Positions 35,724-47,098 of a stretch of 64,000 nucleotides of DNA are shown here, one piece after another. The translations under genes were made by a program, and so were the position numbers. How positions within the stretch are numbered: the stretch's first letter is position 1; every line of letters starts with the position of its first letter. Under the pieces are notes generated by a model. The model had not been told where the DNA came from. It saw only the letters and a list, made by a program, of their open reading frames with translations, and searched no databases. The stretch is from Chaetomium olivaceum (taxonomy: Eukaryota; Ascomycota; Sordariomycetes; Sordariales; Chaetomiaceae): assembly GCA_039881045.1 (NCBI GenBank), contig JAYWVB010000015.1:636691-700690 (forward strand), in the 5' to 3' direction.

Positions 35724-35746
35724 TGCCATGCCATGCCATGCATGCA
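35694..35746. repeat. (AC)n followed by (CCATG)n microsatellite
   Basis: An uninterrupted CA tract of about 28 bases passes directly into four copies of CATGC/CCATG. A (CACCAC/ACACCACC) cluster follows at about 35821-35851. Confidence 0.9.
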
Positions 35747-36166
35747 AGAGGGGGCCATGCAGCAGAAAAGAAGTTCTAGAATAGTATGACGAACGATTAC
35801 CGAGCGTCACACACCAACCACCCACACCACCACACCACCACACCACCATCCACACCTACTGCAACGAGGGGGCCAAGGCCGCCCCAAGCGAGGCTTACGT
35901 GGGCTTTCCACACCCTGCCCTTCGTTTTGAGTATTCATTCATTTCTACTTTGGGGCTATTGCTGTGCTGCTGCTGCTGCTGCCGCGTCCCGAGCCGCCCG
36001 CGCTCTGCGTTTGAGGGGACGAGTATAGTATACACACTACCTGATTAGTGCTTTTTGGTTACATTCCCTTCGCTGGTTTGGTTTCCGGTTCATATGCAGG
36101 GACTCGGCGGATGGGGGTGGTGGTGCAGTGCGACACGCAGTCGGCGGTGGCTTGCTCGGACTGCCG

Positions 36167-36190
36167 GGTGTGTGTGTGTGTGTGTGTGTT
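36167..36190. repeat. (GT)n microsatellite
   Basis: Alternating TG over about 23 bases; an A-run of twelve follows at 36260-36271. Confidence 0.85.
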
Positions 36191-36538
36191 GAGATGACAG
36201 CTTCGGTTTCGTTTCGGTTTCGCGTGGCGGGGGATGGGGATGGTGACGGAAATAAAGTCAAAAAAAAAAAAGACACAATCAGGTAACTACTGTATGTACA
36301 GTAGATTACAGCTTTGCGCATCACCGGTGAGCGGGCAGGACAGTACAGTACATACACCGTAAAACACTGGAAGTTGCGCAAACCGCCGCGCGGTGCCTAG
36401 AATTTATTGTCGTCATCGCAGGCATCCGGGTGGTCCTCGTGGACAACCACCTCACGACGAGTCTTGACAGTTGACACCTCAGGAAGATGTACGCGGACGG
36501 TGACGCAGCGCCTGTAAATCCTCCCGCTTGGCACTCCC

Positions 36539-36564
36539 AAATCCAATCCAATCCAATCCAATCC
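36539..36564. repeat. (ATCCA)n tandem repeat
   Basis: Five tandem copies of a five-base AATCC/ATCCA unit. A TGTG-rich imperfect tract continues at 36655-36745. Confidence 0.85.
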
Positions 36565-37831
36565 CGCCCGCACGGCACTCTCGGAGATAGTGCTAGGCCG
36601 GTAAGCAGGCGCATGCAACCAGAATAGGTAGGCATGGTCCCGGCGACTTGGGCATGTGTGTGTTGTGTGCGTCGTGTGTTGGTGTGTGTGGTGCATGTGC
36701 TGATGTGGTGTGGTGATGTGCATGGTGCAGTTGTGTGTCTTGTGTGTTGATTGTGTGAGACACCCGCGAGCAATACAATACCTGACAAAGTATACCTAGT
36801 TACCTCGTTTACTTCAGAAACTTTATTTCTAAGCTGAGACGGGGTGGACCATGTCCAATCTCTCCATAATCTGCACATCGTTAACGAATCCGGCCGCATT
36901 TCTAAGCTGGACAAGGGAAGGGGGTCCTGGACAGGGTAAGGTGAGGTAGGGGTGCTTGCAATTGCGGCCAGGGGGGAGATCAGATGACGCCGCTCACCCA
37001 CCGTCTCTGACGGAATAGTGCACACGAGTCGGGTCCGAATGAGTCCAAAAAGTCGAGACCGAGAAAGGGCGGCGCAGGGCGCATGGCGGCGGCGTTCTTC
37101 GGTAGCGCCCGTTGGGGCCGGATTACTTGGGTAGCCGAGGAAGCATTGAGTCTTTGTGATGATGTGATCCAGAGCGGTTCCTCGGGAATTGCGGGAGGGT
37201 CCGGGAAGTTTAGATCCTTCGGTGATTATTCATACATACAAAATTAGCGGGTGATGGTTTCACATTGAGTTGATGATGCTGTGGGACTTGGATAAGCAAT
37301 ACGGTGTTACAAATATGTACAGTATGTACGTACCATGGAACCGACATCTCCCCGGAACTTCAACGCTCGCACCGTTGCTGGAAATAAGGTATGGAACCTT
37401 TGTTAAGGTACCCCAGCCTGCGCGGGGTTTTCGCCCCTCTATTTTTATCGCCCCCCAGGCACCCAGGGCAGCTGATTGGCGCAGGGGGGGCACGTTGGGG
37501 GGTGCTGAGGCTGTTGTTATTAGAGTGCTGACCCGGCTGAGAGGCTGAATTGAGGCTTTTGGCCCCCTTTCAATCCGGCTTCGTTTCCGACACACACCTC
37601 CCTCCGGCTGCGTGCTTGTGAAACATGCTCTGCATCTGTCGTTGTCGCCCAAAATGTGATATTTTGGACCTTTTTGATGCGACCTTGAACGCCAATTGGC
37701 TGCCACAAGCGAGTTCAGGACATTTTCGTTCCAATCATGACAGCTCGCTTCGTCCAATGGCAGCTTTTTCCGTCAACCGATTTCCTCTTCAGCTGGACAC
37801 ACAATGTTACACAGTTACACAATTACACTGT

Positions 37832-37866
37832 CCTCACCTCACCTCACCTCACCTCACCTCACCTCG
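37832..37866. repeat. (CCTCA)n tandem repeat
   Basis: Nearly seven perfect copies of the five-base unit CCTCA. Confidence 0.9.
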
Positions 37867-39294
37867 TTTCCGACGTTTCTAGAAATAATACAGCGTGGTA
37901 TCCGTAGTGTAGCTGGGTTGAGCGAGCTATTCACGTCATGTGCTAGCCTCTTAGGTATCATTGTATTCTATAGTTATAGTTACCAGTACCAAGTAAACAC
38001 GAGGCCCTCGGATTCCAAAGTGGCCGTGCCAAGAGGATGATGCACCGCCCCGGGCTTGAACTCTCCATTGCCGCATTCGGACATATTATCCGAGACTCCA
38101 TGACATCCTGCCGAGCGTGTACTAGGTACTAGGTTGGCATCAAGTGATTTGTGAATCTCCGCGTCTATTTGCGCTATTCTGTAAATGCTCCGCTATCTTC
38201 CCCATGCCTCAACAGGCCCCTCGTAGGAATGACCGCCCCTGGAATCCCGCCAGAGGGCGGCGACCCAGCCTAGCAAGGAAGCGAGATGAGGCTCAAAACA
38301 AGTCTATATTCCTCGGAGTAGACCATGTGCTGCTCCTCCTAGTCTTCCATCCAGGAGTGACCGTGGTTGTCGCTGCTACCAGAGCAGGAATTAGACATAA
38401 TGAGGGGTGAATCCATCCAACGTTACACACGTTTGCACATCCAACATCCAGACATAAAGTAGAAATGTGAAAAAAGAACGCTCCAACATGACCGATAAAA
38501 GAAAAGCTGCAGAGTGAAAGCACCCTCCAGACTCTAGAATGAAAAAAAAAAAAGAAAAAAGAAAACCACCAACCCCCATCCCTTCCAGTTGCCTGGAGTC
38601 CCCCCCTGTTTGGAAACGCCTGGTATCATAGCCCATATGCATGTCTCGTCCCGACCTGTAGCGCAAAGAGAAAAAAAAAGAGACAAATAGGAAAGCAGTA
38701 GGAAAAGTACAGAAGAGGAAGGGAATAAAACAAACAAACAACAGGAGGGGTTGGGTGTCTAATGGGGGGCAGGCGTGGTGTTGTACAATTGGGTGATGCT
38801 GTGTTCTGGATGTGTACCGATCCCGATGCTATGCTTCCATGAGGCCGAAAAAAGTGAAATCCATCTTGGAGATGGGGAAAGCCGTAGTCCGTGAAGTCGT
38901 CTGTCGTGTGTCCAAACTCGTCCCGTTCCCAAAGGAACCATCGTCGTGTGTCTCGTATCTGTGCCCTTTCCTCCAGGTTCCGTGCCTTCGTCTTGACCCT
39001 GGTGCCCGTCTTCGATGACATAACTGCGTGCCCAATCCTGGTTCGGCATTCGTGAAGAGAGTGGTGTCCGACGGGAAATACCGTACCCGCTAGTCAGAAG
39101 ATGGCGGGAGGCCCCGATGTCGAGATCAGGCGGTCGTAGCCCACGAAGAGGTAGGAGAGTTGGGAAGGGGGCTGGGCAAGCATCAACGACCTCACCCGGA
39201 ACGAGTAGAGGTAGGCAACCCAGGCCCCGAGTGTGAAGCGTTCCAGCGGCGGCGAATGCCGAGAGCAGCAGCCCATCATCGAAGACAAGACTCT

Positions 39295-39552
39295 TCACCG
39301 GTAGTGGCCTCGGGAGCTCTTGGATGAGTGCCCCGAGTGCCCCGAGTGATACCCCGAGTCCGAGTACTGAGACGGATAGGCATAGTCGTAACCGCTGGCA
39401 TGTGATGTGTGATCGCTGCAGGCGTATCCAACCAAGATCGTCCGCCTCTGGATGCCGTGGCCTGGTCGGCCATAGGCGGCACATCGGTCAACGGCGTGCT
39501 GGTAGTAGAGGCATCGGCATGCCGAGTAGAGCTCGACCAATTGGTAGCACAT
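39295..39552 (-). CDS. Small cysteine-rich conserved fungal protein
   Basis: A single exon of 85 residues starting MCYQLVELYSACRCLYYQH, then AVDRCAAYGRPGHGIQRR and TILVGYACSDHTS, ending in a Ser/Gly/Tyr/His-rich tail (YDYAYPSQYSDSGYHS, then SGHSSKSSRGHYR). The pattern C-x(9)-C-x-C ... C-x-x-YG..GH ... VGY.C..H is a motif I recognise from many small ascomycete proteins of unknown function; the Cys and His spacing suggests a zinc-binding or disulfide-knit fold. No signal peptide is present, so it is probably intracellular. The C-rich 5' flank contains CAGATCACATCA-type tandem words (about 39715-39745). Function unknown. Confidence 0.75.
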   Translation of the reverse strand: MCYQLVELYSACRCLYYQHAVDRCAAYGRPGHGIQRRTILVGYACSDHTSHASGYDYAYPSQYSDSGYHSGHSGHSSKSSRGHYR

Positions 39553-40966
39553 GGTGAAAGCCTCCTCTTGTAGATGCTATGTCTGCCTAGGTGTTTGAGC
39601 TTTTGGTTGCCGGGAAGGAGGCAACAGTGTGTATGTTGGCTGTTGGTGGCGCGCGGGATGTGACGGCGGGATGTGAGTCTTGCTGTGTTGGTCCGGGGAA
39701 GTGGCCGAGATGTGATCTGATGGTGTGATCTGATGATGTGATCTGATGTGCAAGTTTGTGACTGACTGGTAAGGAAAGAAGAGCGAGAGGATGAATATAA
39801 ATGAGCAAGCACGGCTCAGGCAACACCGGAAAGGAGCAACCTAGAACGGGGCAGAGCAGGACCGTAGAAACGGAGTTGAAAGTGAACGGCAAGCAAGCAA
39901 GGACGAAACAGGAAAAAATGAGTAATCAGGCACTGCACCCGTCAACGAGAAGGCTGTGATGCAGACTCATCAGTCAACAGACCGAGAGGGTCCCATGGCA
40001 GCCTTATAGGCCCCAGGCGCCGGCAGAGCTCTCGTGGTGTCATCCGAGTACCTTGTACCGGCTGCGAGTCCTTGTGGCGGGAAGGCAGCAGTGACGCCGA
40101 ACGCTCACTCGCAGATGGAGTAGGGTTCCAGGTAAACCGAATGACTGATGACTGGGGCATCATCTGCGGCATGCAAGCTAATGCAGACCCAAAAGAAGGC
40201 GCAGGGACGACAAGGTCGAAGGGGGGGCCTTGAACAGGTACGGTACGGTACGTCGATGACTTTGCGTGTGTTTTTGTGTCACGGTCCGGTACCAGGTATG
40301 CAAAGGCGCAGTGGGAGGGTGTGTGGGCCATCGGCCTGGGAAGCAGGAACGGGGGGAGGTCCCATCCCATGCTGCAGCTTTGCGGGTTCCGATTGAGGTG
40401 AGGTGCAGCCTTGCAAGTTGCTGCTCGCAGGTGCGCACGACGCTACGATGCTAAAGTGGAGTTGGGGAAACCGAGAGGACCACCAAGGCTTTGCAGGTGT
40501 GTGCCGCGAAAACTAGGACGCCCGGTCCTCACAGGAGCCGACAAGGGTAACCCCTGTGACCTGTGAGGACACGTCCGGGGTGCTCGCTGCGCACCTCGTC
40601 CGAGGGTTGTGCCCCCCAAGGAGTCGCCTAAAGAGTGGGAGTGCCGCAGCACCTGAGGTGGATGCCAAAAACCGCCCAAACGGAACGCGGCGTTCTAACT
40701 GGAGGGCGACCCGGGGACTGCCCGCCGCGGCGTGACTAACCGTGCGGTTACGACCCAGCAAGGAAACCGCCGAATCAAGTGCCTCCCAGCACCCATCTGA
40801 CGGTCTGGCTGCGTCCAGAAATGGCAAACGGCACAGGGGGGACGCTGACGTCAAGAACGTCTGCACACGTATCTCGTGTCGCACCTGAAACAAAGTGGTA
40901 AAGTGTGTTCGCAAGCAGCCGGATCAGCGGTCCTCCAGCGTCGCTGTCGTGCGGATTGCCAAACTG

Positions 40967-41004
40967 TGCAAATCTGTCCGCAAATCTGTCCGCAAAATCT
41001 GTCT
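40967..41004. repeat. Short tandem repeat, CAAATCTGTCCG unit
   Basis: Three consecutive 12-13 base units (CAAATCTGTCCG, CAAATCTGTCCG, CAAAATCTGTCTT). Confidence 0.7.
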
Positions 41005-43643
41005 TGGGACTGAGGTGTTGGGGTCCCGTCGGGACAACACCTGCGGCGCCGGGTCAACTTTCGCTGCAGGCACCCGGGTGTCACAACCTCCGTACAACTG
41101 TGACACGGCGTCAACCGAGTGCGGTGTGCAGGCCGATTTTGGTAAGCCAGCAATTGCGAATTGAACTACGACTCATGCCGCCGGAAAGCCGCGATCCCGA
41201 GTAGTTGCTACTTGCTTCTCTGTAAGCCGCCGTTTGGGGTGTCCATTGGAGTGGCCTCCACGGGAATCTCGAGAAATCGAGCATCGTCCCTCTCGTTCGT
41301 GTTCGGAGGCGATGTGCCGCCATGAGAAGGCAACCGTGGGGAGATTCTATCATCGTCCGGGATGTGGAGAGAGAGGACTGCCGGCCGGGGTTCTTGGCAG
41401 GCCGGCCCCGCCAGTTCTCAATGCGAGGCTCGCCGAACCCACGTCCAGCAAACGGAGAGCCGATGAATGCCAGTTCTCCCTGTGCTCTCCCATCTTCCCT
41501 CTGCCTCCTAGTTACCGCCTGCTGCCAGCCGCTTCCTTTCCGTGAGGCACGGTCCCTCCTCCCAAAGTGACGGACCGTTACGTCCAACCGTTCTCAGAAC
41601 CTTGTCTGCTGAACCACCAAACGGCCCGCAACGTGGCGCGGGTTTTTCTCACCGACCCTTGCAAATCTCACGGGTTGTGGCTGGCAAGGCGCTGCACCCC
41701 GGTGACGACCCTGGGTCCTGTGGGAAACAATCCCAGAAAGGTGCCGGGTCTCGGCGAGCGGGTCGGCCGCTGTTCCCCGGCATGCACGGTTGTTGGTGAT
41801 GTTCGATGGCCCTCGATCCGGCCAGGCCTTGGGTGACGTGCTGCTATGCGAGGGGAGCCGAAACGGTCGCCAAAAGATGAAACATAGAACAGATGGCGTT
41901 TCTCATTGGGCGTGTTTGATTGCAGTGCCGATGACTGTTCCTGGTGAAGCAGACGGCGGCCTCTGCTGACAGCAGGCGGCGGCGGACGAAACCCGTTAGA
42001 TTCCCGGCACCGGCTTGACAGAGGACGGCGTTTTCGGGCACTGGTGGAACCATCATTGGGTGGTGGTACGGCTCGCCAGGGTTCTCGGCATCCCGTGTGT
42101 TGAGCCCCACCGGCAACCTTGAAACTGGAACCCGGAGTCTGCACGATGCACACTGCCATCCACGCGCGACGGCTCTTGACAGTTCGATCCTGGCGGATAT
42201 CTCATACAGAGGCCACCAAGCGCGCCAGACCAATGCAATTGTCTTGATCCGGTTTGTCGGGGCTTGTTGAATCGTGACAGAACCGTACCTCGCCCAATGG
42301 AGGCCAGTGCTGCAGGAAGGGTTACCATGATCGTCCGTGTGGCCGCTCCCCTGGACCGTCTGATTGGGACCACATTACCGATCTGGGGATCGGCGTATGG
42401 ACACGATACTGTACTGTACTGTACTGTAATACCATACAGTCTACCTCTGCGCAGGCATCCGCTACAACCACATGTCTTGTGTCTGGTCAACGAGCAATCC
42501 CATGTATGCTGCCTCCAAGGTGAGCGTAAAGGGCAATTGGGCGGTAGGCGTTTAATTCTAGCATAGGCCGAGCGGAAATAGGCGCAATCCGGTCGCTACT
42601 GTTGGCTTTCTCGGGTCCTTCGGGGTGCGATGACGAACGAGCCTGGTCACGACCCCTTCTGACAGGGCGGCCAAGCACACCGAGGCCGGTGACGACATCC
42701 GGCACACCTAGTACGGAGCGGAGGAGGCCGTCGTGAATGAATTGACGGATGTCGGTAATTTTCCGACCGGTACCTGGCCAGAAATCGATGGCCTCCCATG
42801 GTGGATTGTGTCGACGCCGGTGGGAGCCGTTGAGCCTTGCGATCTGCCTCACCGGATATTCACGCAGCATCCTGCACGAGTCAAACCGACAGCCGGATCT
42901 TGCGAGAACCCTATTCATCCTTCTCCTCGGGCCCCGCTGGCGTAGCGGATCGATTGTCGATGCCCGGTGGGACGGTCCACGATGTGGGGACGGGCAAGAT
43001 GCGGGATACTCGAAAGCCAGCCAATCGCTTGAGCGACCGGGGCCGGAACCCAGTGTCGACCGCAGAGCTTGCGGCATTCGGTTCTCACGTTGGACCAACC
43101 ATCGCCGGCCTGACATTGAACTCTGCAGTAGCTCCCAGCACAGCCTCGTGATGTATGACTGTGACTGGTCACCAGTTACTTCTCCATCGGTTTGCTCCCC
43201 AGGCCGGAACCGCAGCGAATCGAATGATCTCTAATCCGGAGCTCAATCACGGCGTCGCCGGCGGGAGCGGAGCGAAAGCAAGACTCGGGGTTCGGAAGCG
43301 CGGAAAGTGGAACTCGATCTTTGAGTTTGGAGTTTGTCGACGGCCACATGACAAAACCACACACGAGCAGCCCACTCTGGCCGAGGAGGACGGACCTGCC
43401 TTGGTTGATTGCACCGATTAGGCAAGCACCTTAGGCAGCAGCCTCGTCTGGCAACACCAGCAAGGCACGTCACCGTCGCGACCGCCCAAACTGTTCAAAC
43501 CGTTGAACCTGCCAAATAACACTGGAACAAACTGCCCTGGCCAATTCCATCGGTTTCGTTTTTTGTCGTCCCACTTTCAACGTCAATTCCTTGTTTCTCC
43601 GGACTTCACGCCCAGCCACCCCTCTTCTTTCACCGAGCTCAAG

Positions 43644-43895
43644 ATGAGCCTTGGGGGGTTCAATTGAGTCCTACCGCCGACAACACTTCCGGTGGCCCCC
43701 GATTGCTGGACATCGAGGTTATCTCGCAAGCATCTCTCTGACAGTTTACTTCAGCCGTCTTGGCAAGCGATTCCGGTCCAGGCTGCAAGCAGTTTTGGGC
43801 GGGCTAGGACAATTGGTTGACCGATGCCAAAGGCATGCCCGTTCTCCTGCAGTACTCGCTAGTGTTGTGTCACCACGGATGCCCCAGATCATACT
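43644..43895 (+). pseudogene. Possible broken exon of an unknown gene
   Basis: An ATG in a good leader context (a C/T-rich run ending CTCAAGATG) opens MSLGG at a six-G run. Adding one G would continue as VQLSPTADNTSGGPRLLDIE. Further on, a frame reads FTSAVLASDSGPGCKQFWAG, a TAG, then DNWLTDAKGMPVLLQYSLVL, and ends at a strong GTAAGT donor (43899). No family recognised and no downstream exon found. It may be a relic or a gene broken by sequence errors; weakly supported. Confidence 0.25.
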
Positions 43896-45311
43896 GTAAG
43901 TCAATGTCCATCCAGTGCAACAATGGGGATTACCACGGACCAGCAGCCCGGATCGAGCCCGGGCTTGAGCGGATCCTGACCGGGCCGTCCTATGAATGTT
44001 CCACAACACAACCACCAAGCCACAGTCACGACGCCGCAACTCCCACATTTCGTCTTCGTCCCGTCCTGTCACGAACCTTGGCAAGACATTGATGGCACAC
44101 CTTTCTTTTTTAGTACTCACCGGGATGTTGCTTATCGTCAGCCTCCTCTCGGTGCTGCTGTCGTATTTCACGGAGCCTACTCTGATTTGTGGACAAAGGC
44201 AACCAAAGGTCCCCATCGTTTACGGCCAAGGTGTGGAAGTCCACGTTTGTTGCGCGCCGCATTCTCGGGTAGCAGATAGGAAGCAATTGCTTCTCGCAAG
44301 AACCGCCCGAATAATATAGTAGCACAACAGGTTGCACCTCCAGACGTGGAACACGGGGGACAAATCAGGCAAGATAGGGCTGAATTGGCCCCCAAATACT
44401 GGCCCCACGGTCCTCCGTCGTTATTCACCATCCACGTCGCATTCGGATCGATCATATTTCACAAATAAGAGAACGAGAAACCCGTTCTCTTGTCGCTCAA
44501 AGAATAAGAACTCTATAGATGGAGGCTCAGGCTGGAATCTCTCGAGGCGCCGGGCAAGGGACGCGAGCCCGGCCGGAACGGGACGCACACTCCCGGTCCT
44601 TGAATTCAACCGACGGCACACAGACGGCTGGCTGTGCCCTGCCATCGTAGACCCCAAGGCGTCTCGGCATCAAACCTGCTTGCCTAGTCTATCAATAGGA
44701 GGCTGTACCTTTGCGTCCGGATGACCTTCTTTCCGGCGTGGTGCAGGGCTTTTACCTGTGCACCCTGAATAAGACTACATTTCTATTCTACCATGGTAGC
44801 TGAAACTAAACACATGACCACTGACTCAACGGTTGTCAACGCCAATCTGGCGGCAAGGAGGCACTCCTCTAGCAATTGTCAAACATCCATCACATTTGGC
44901 CCCCTCTCAAGGCGTTTTGGAAATATTCTGTCTTGTCCGATGGTGATCGAGCTACTGTCTTGATAGTTTGTGCCTTCCATCGGCTGTCTCTATTCTTGCA
45001 TACACCTGTAAAGGCAGCCATGAACCATGGCTAAGAAAGCTCTAGAGCCCCCACAAAGTTGCTTTTATTATTCTTTTTCTTTTGAATGATTGAGGGTATT
45101 GGTAATGTAAAGGATCTGGCAGGAATGCCAGGATGGAGGGAATTTGGGCGTCTGTGAACAACGGAAAAAGCGGCTAATATTAAAGAATGATGTAATTGGC
45201 GGTTGAGCAGAAGGGAAGAATGAGGAAGGGAAACCCGATATCGATGCCTTGATGTCAACCTGCGTGCGGCAAAGGAGTCACCTGCTTCTGCAGCGCAAGG
45301 CGTACTCACAG

Positions 45312-45776
45312 CACCCCCCCATCCAGCTCTCCTGTTCCATGTCCCACCACACCCGAAATCTTCGGTCTACCCTCTCGGCCTGAGCGAACAGGTACCGGTA
45401 CACAGCACTACCTTTCCCAGAGCCGCAACTAGGTCAGGCACAGACAAACCATCACGTATTTCGGGCGGGACGGCGCGCAGAGGCGCGAGACGGAAAAGCT
45501 GATCCTCGAGGATCCTCCGTTCCGCGAAGGACCCACCGCGCCGTCGGCCTTGTTGCTCCTCGCGGAAGACATTGCCGGCCGGCCCCCGCCGAGAGACGAT
45601 TTACACAGTAAAAGACAACCCTGGGCATCCATCGCGAGAAGAAGAAGAAGCCAACCGGCCTCAGCCGCGTCTCTATCTTCTCGGGAGCCGCCGGCCCCCC
45701 TTCGGAACCGAAGCAGGAAGGGGACCACGAGCCCAAGGTATCTCAGTCCAAGGCACAGCAGTGTAAGAGCCGTTAA
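45312..45776 (+). pseudogene. Unrecognised gene with in-frame TAG and an A-run frame change
   Basis: One frame reads like ordinary protein from about 45312 (SSSPVPCPTTPEIFGLPSRP, then GTQHYLSQSRN), meets a single TAG (45428-45430), and continues in the same frame. The continuation includes RQTITYFGRDGAQRRETEKL and LEDPPFREGPTAPSALLLLA, then EDIAGRPPPRDDLHS. At an AAAA run (45610-45613) the frame must change by one base to continue as TTLGIHREKKKKPTGLSR and VSIFSGAAGPPSEPKQEGD to a TAA at 45774. The TAG differs from CAG by C-to-T within a CpA, the class of change made by RIP. Alternatively the TAG lies in an intron (it sits in an AACTAG acceptor-like context). The product and start are unknown. 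Confidence 0.35.
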
Positions 45777-46406
45777 GAAGCCCTTTCATGAGAGGGGAGG
45801 TCACACAAGAAGTAAATAGGAAATAGGCAACACTTTGGGGTCTCGGCCCCCGTTCCGCTCACCCCCCTTTTTTCAACAGGCGAGGTCATCCTCGCCGCGG
45901 ACATAACCAAGGAGGTAAACATGGCGAAACAGACCAACCAAAAACAAGGCCGGTAGACTATAACCGCAAACGCTCCCCGGCCGGCCCCCCTTCGGGGAGG
46001 TGGCCGACTCCGAGAACCCCAGCGGGGTTTCCCCGGGGCCGATCAAAAAGGGCAGCGACCCCTTGAATCTCCCAGCCCAAACCTGCACCCTCTCGGGTAT
46101 TATTACACAGGTTCGAAACCGGGACGGCGGGACCACCCACCTATCTATCGAGTGACAGTCTGTAAACGACCGACAAGATCAGACAGGGCCAAGAGAAAAG
46201 CGCAATGGATGTTGAACATGGCCGAGCCCCAATAGTGTAATGTAGTAACGTAGCGGCGGCGCATCTCACACCGCATCATAATATCTAGCAACATAGGAGC
46301 GCGCCGAGCCGAGCGACAGCAAGTAAACTAGCCGCAGGCGCAGACGCAGACGCAAAAGGAGCAAACCAGCCACCCACATTAACCCTCCCTCCCCCCATCC
46401 ATTCAT

Positions 46407-46434
46407 CCAACCAACCAACCAACCAACCAACCAA
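46407..46434. repeat. (CCAA)n microsatellite
   Basis: About seven tandem copies of CCAA; a second tract of about six copies is at 46609-46632. Confidence 0.85.
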
Positions 46435-46678
46435 GCCATTGCGAGAGGAAGGGCCCCAAGAACAAAGAAGAACCAGGAGTTGTTGTTGTGTATAACGCGC
46501 AATGCCATGCAAGAGTGTGCTAGAAAAAAAGGGAAGGCTGAACAAAAAATGTGGTATCATCATCCGTTCATCCATCCGTGTGTATCCGTCTCAACCATGA
46601 ACCGACCGACCAACCAACCAACCAACCAACCAGCCGGGCAGTAGGGGTCGATGGGGGGATCAAAACGTCAAACCCATA

Positions 46679-46709
46679 CACAACAACAACAACAACAACA
46701 ACAACAACA
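46679..46709. repeat. (ACA)n microsatellite
   Basis: Ten perfect ACA/CAA triplets. Confidence 0.9.
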
Positions 46710-47098
46710 GCAACACAACACACTTCTACACGCCCCCTTTCTTCGTCTTTTCCCAGGATAACATCACTCCGTACGCCTCATAAGGTACCCCCAACGAACC
46801 CAAACCCCGTCGTCACCCAACCAACCAACCAAACAACATCATCCTTCAAACACTAACCGACACCCCAACCAACACCTACCACCACATGCACCCCTTCCTT
46901 CCCCCCAAACCGCCATGCACCACCCTCATCACCACACATCAACCCTCACACCCCCACCTTAAACACGCCGACTCATAGCAGCAGTCGCCCCAGCGGCAGC
47001 AAGATCCTGCTTGGAGACGACGCCACCAGCGCCGCCCAGGCCCGTCGCCATGCTGCCGCTGACAGTCCTTGCCGACGCCCTAGGCAGGCTGCTATTGC

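Larger units (their letters stand above)
34636..39294. other. Long gene-poor intergenic region with microsatellites
   Basis: About 4.7 kb without a supportable gene. The first few hundred bases are the promoter of the F-box gene and contain a paired CCTAGG/CCTTAGG string at 34831-34860. From 35.6 to 38.6 kb it is rich in simple repeats, listed separately. The A/T- and C/T-rich part near 38.5-38.8 kb may be 3' UTR of the small gene at 39295. Open frames here translate to repeat-derived low-complexity peptides. Confidence 0.55.
39553..45311. other. Gene-poor region, possible gene relic near 43.6-43.9 kb
   Basis: About 5.8 kb in which I could not support an intact gene. Base composition is balanced rather than AT-rich, so it is not a strongly RIP-mutated block. 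It includes a tandem of CAAATCTGTCCG (40967-41004), (TACTG)n at 42408-42427, and short open frames on both strands with Arg/Ser/Pro-rich chance composition. The segment 43644-43895 may be a broken exon (listed separately). Confidence 0.4.
45777..47098. other. Intergenic region with CCAA and ACA microsatellites
   Basis: Convergent 3' flanks. Contains two (CCAA)n tracts (46407-46434, 46609-46632), an (ACA)n tract (46679-46709), and a 15-base string CCGGCCCCCCTTCGG at 45981-45995 that also occurs at 45691-45705. The end next to the kinase (46959-47098) encodes a plausible conserved C-terminal tail of the kinase in another frame. Confidence 0.6.

Noticed and set aside
35690..37870. CRISPR array or minisatellite-based element
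   Set aside because: The repeats are simple microsatellites without spacers of equal length; CRISPR is not expected in a fungal nuclear genome.
41111..41587. Minus-strand open frame of about 158 codons, and several similar ones at 41.7-43.2 kb
   Set aside because: Arg/Ser/Pro-rich chance composition, frames on both strands equally open, no splice support.
45691..45995. Terminal repeats of a transposon (shared CCGGCCCCCCTTCGG)
   Set aside because: Only 15 bases, GC-rich, no target-site duplication and no transposase or reverse-transcriptase motif nearby.
46110..46121. GGTTCGAAACC, a perfect-looking tRNA B-box
   Set aside because: Flanking bases do not form a T-stem and no A-box or acceptor stem is found.
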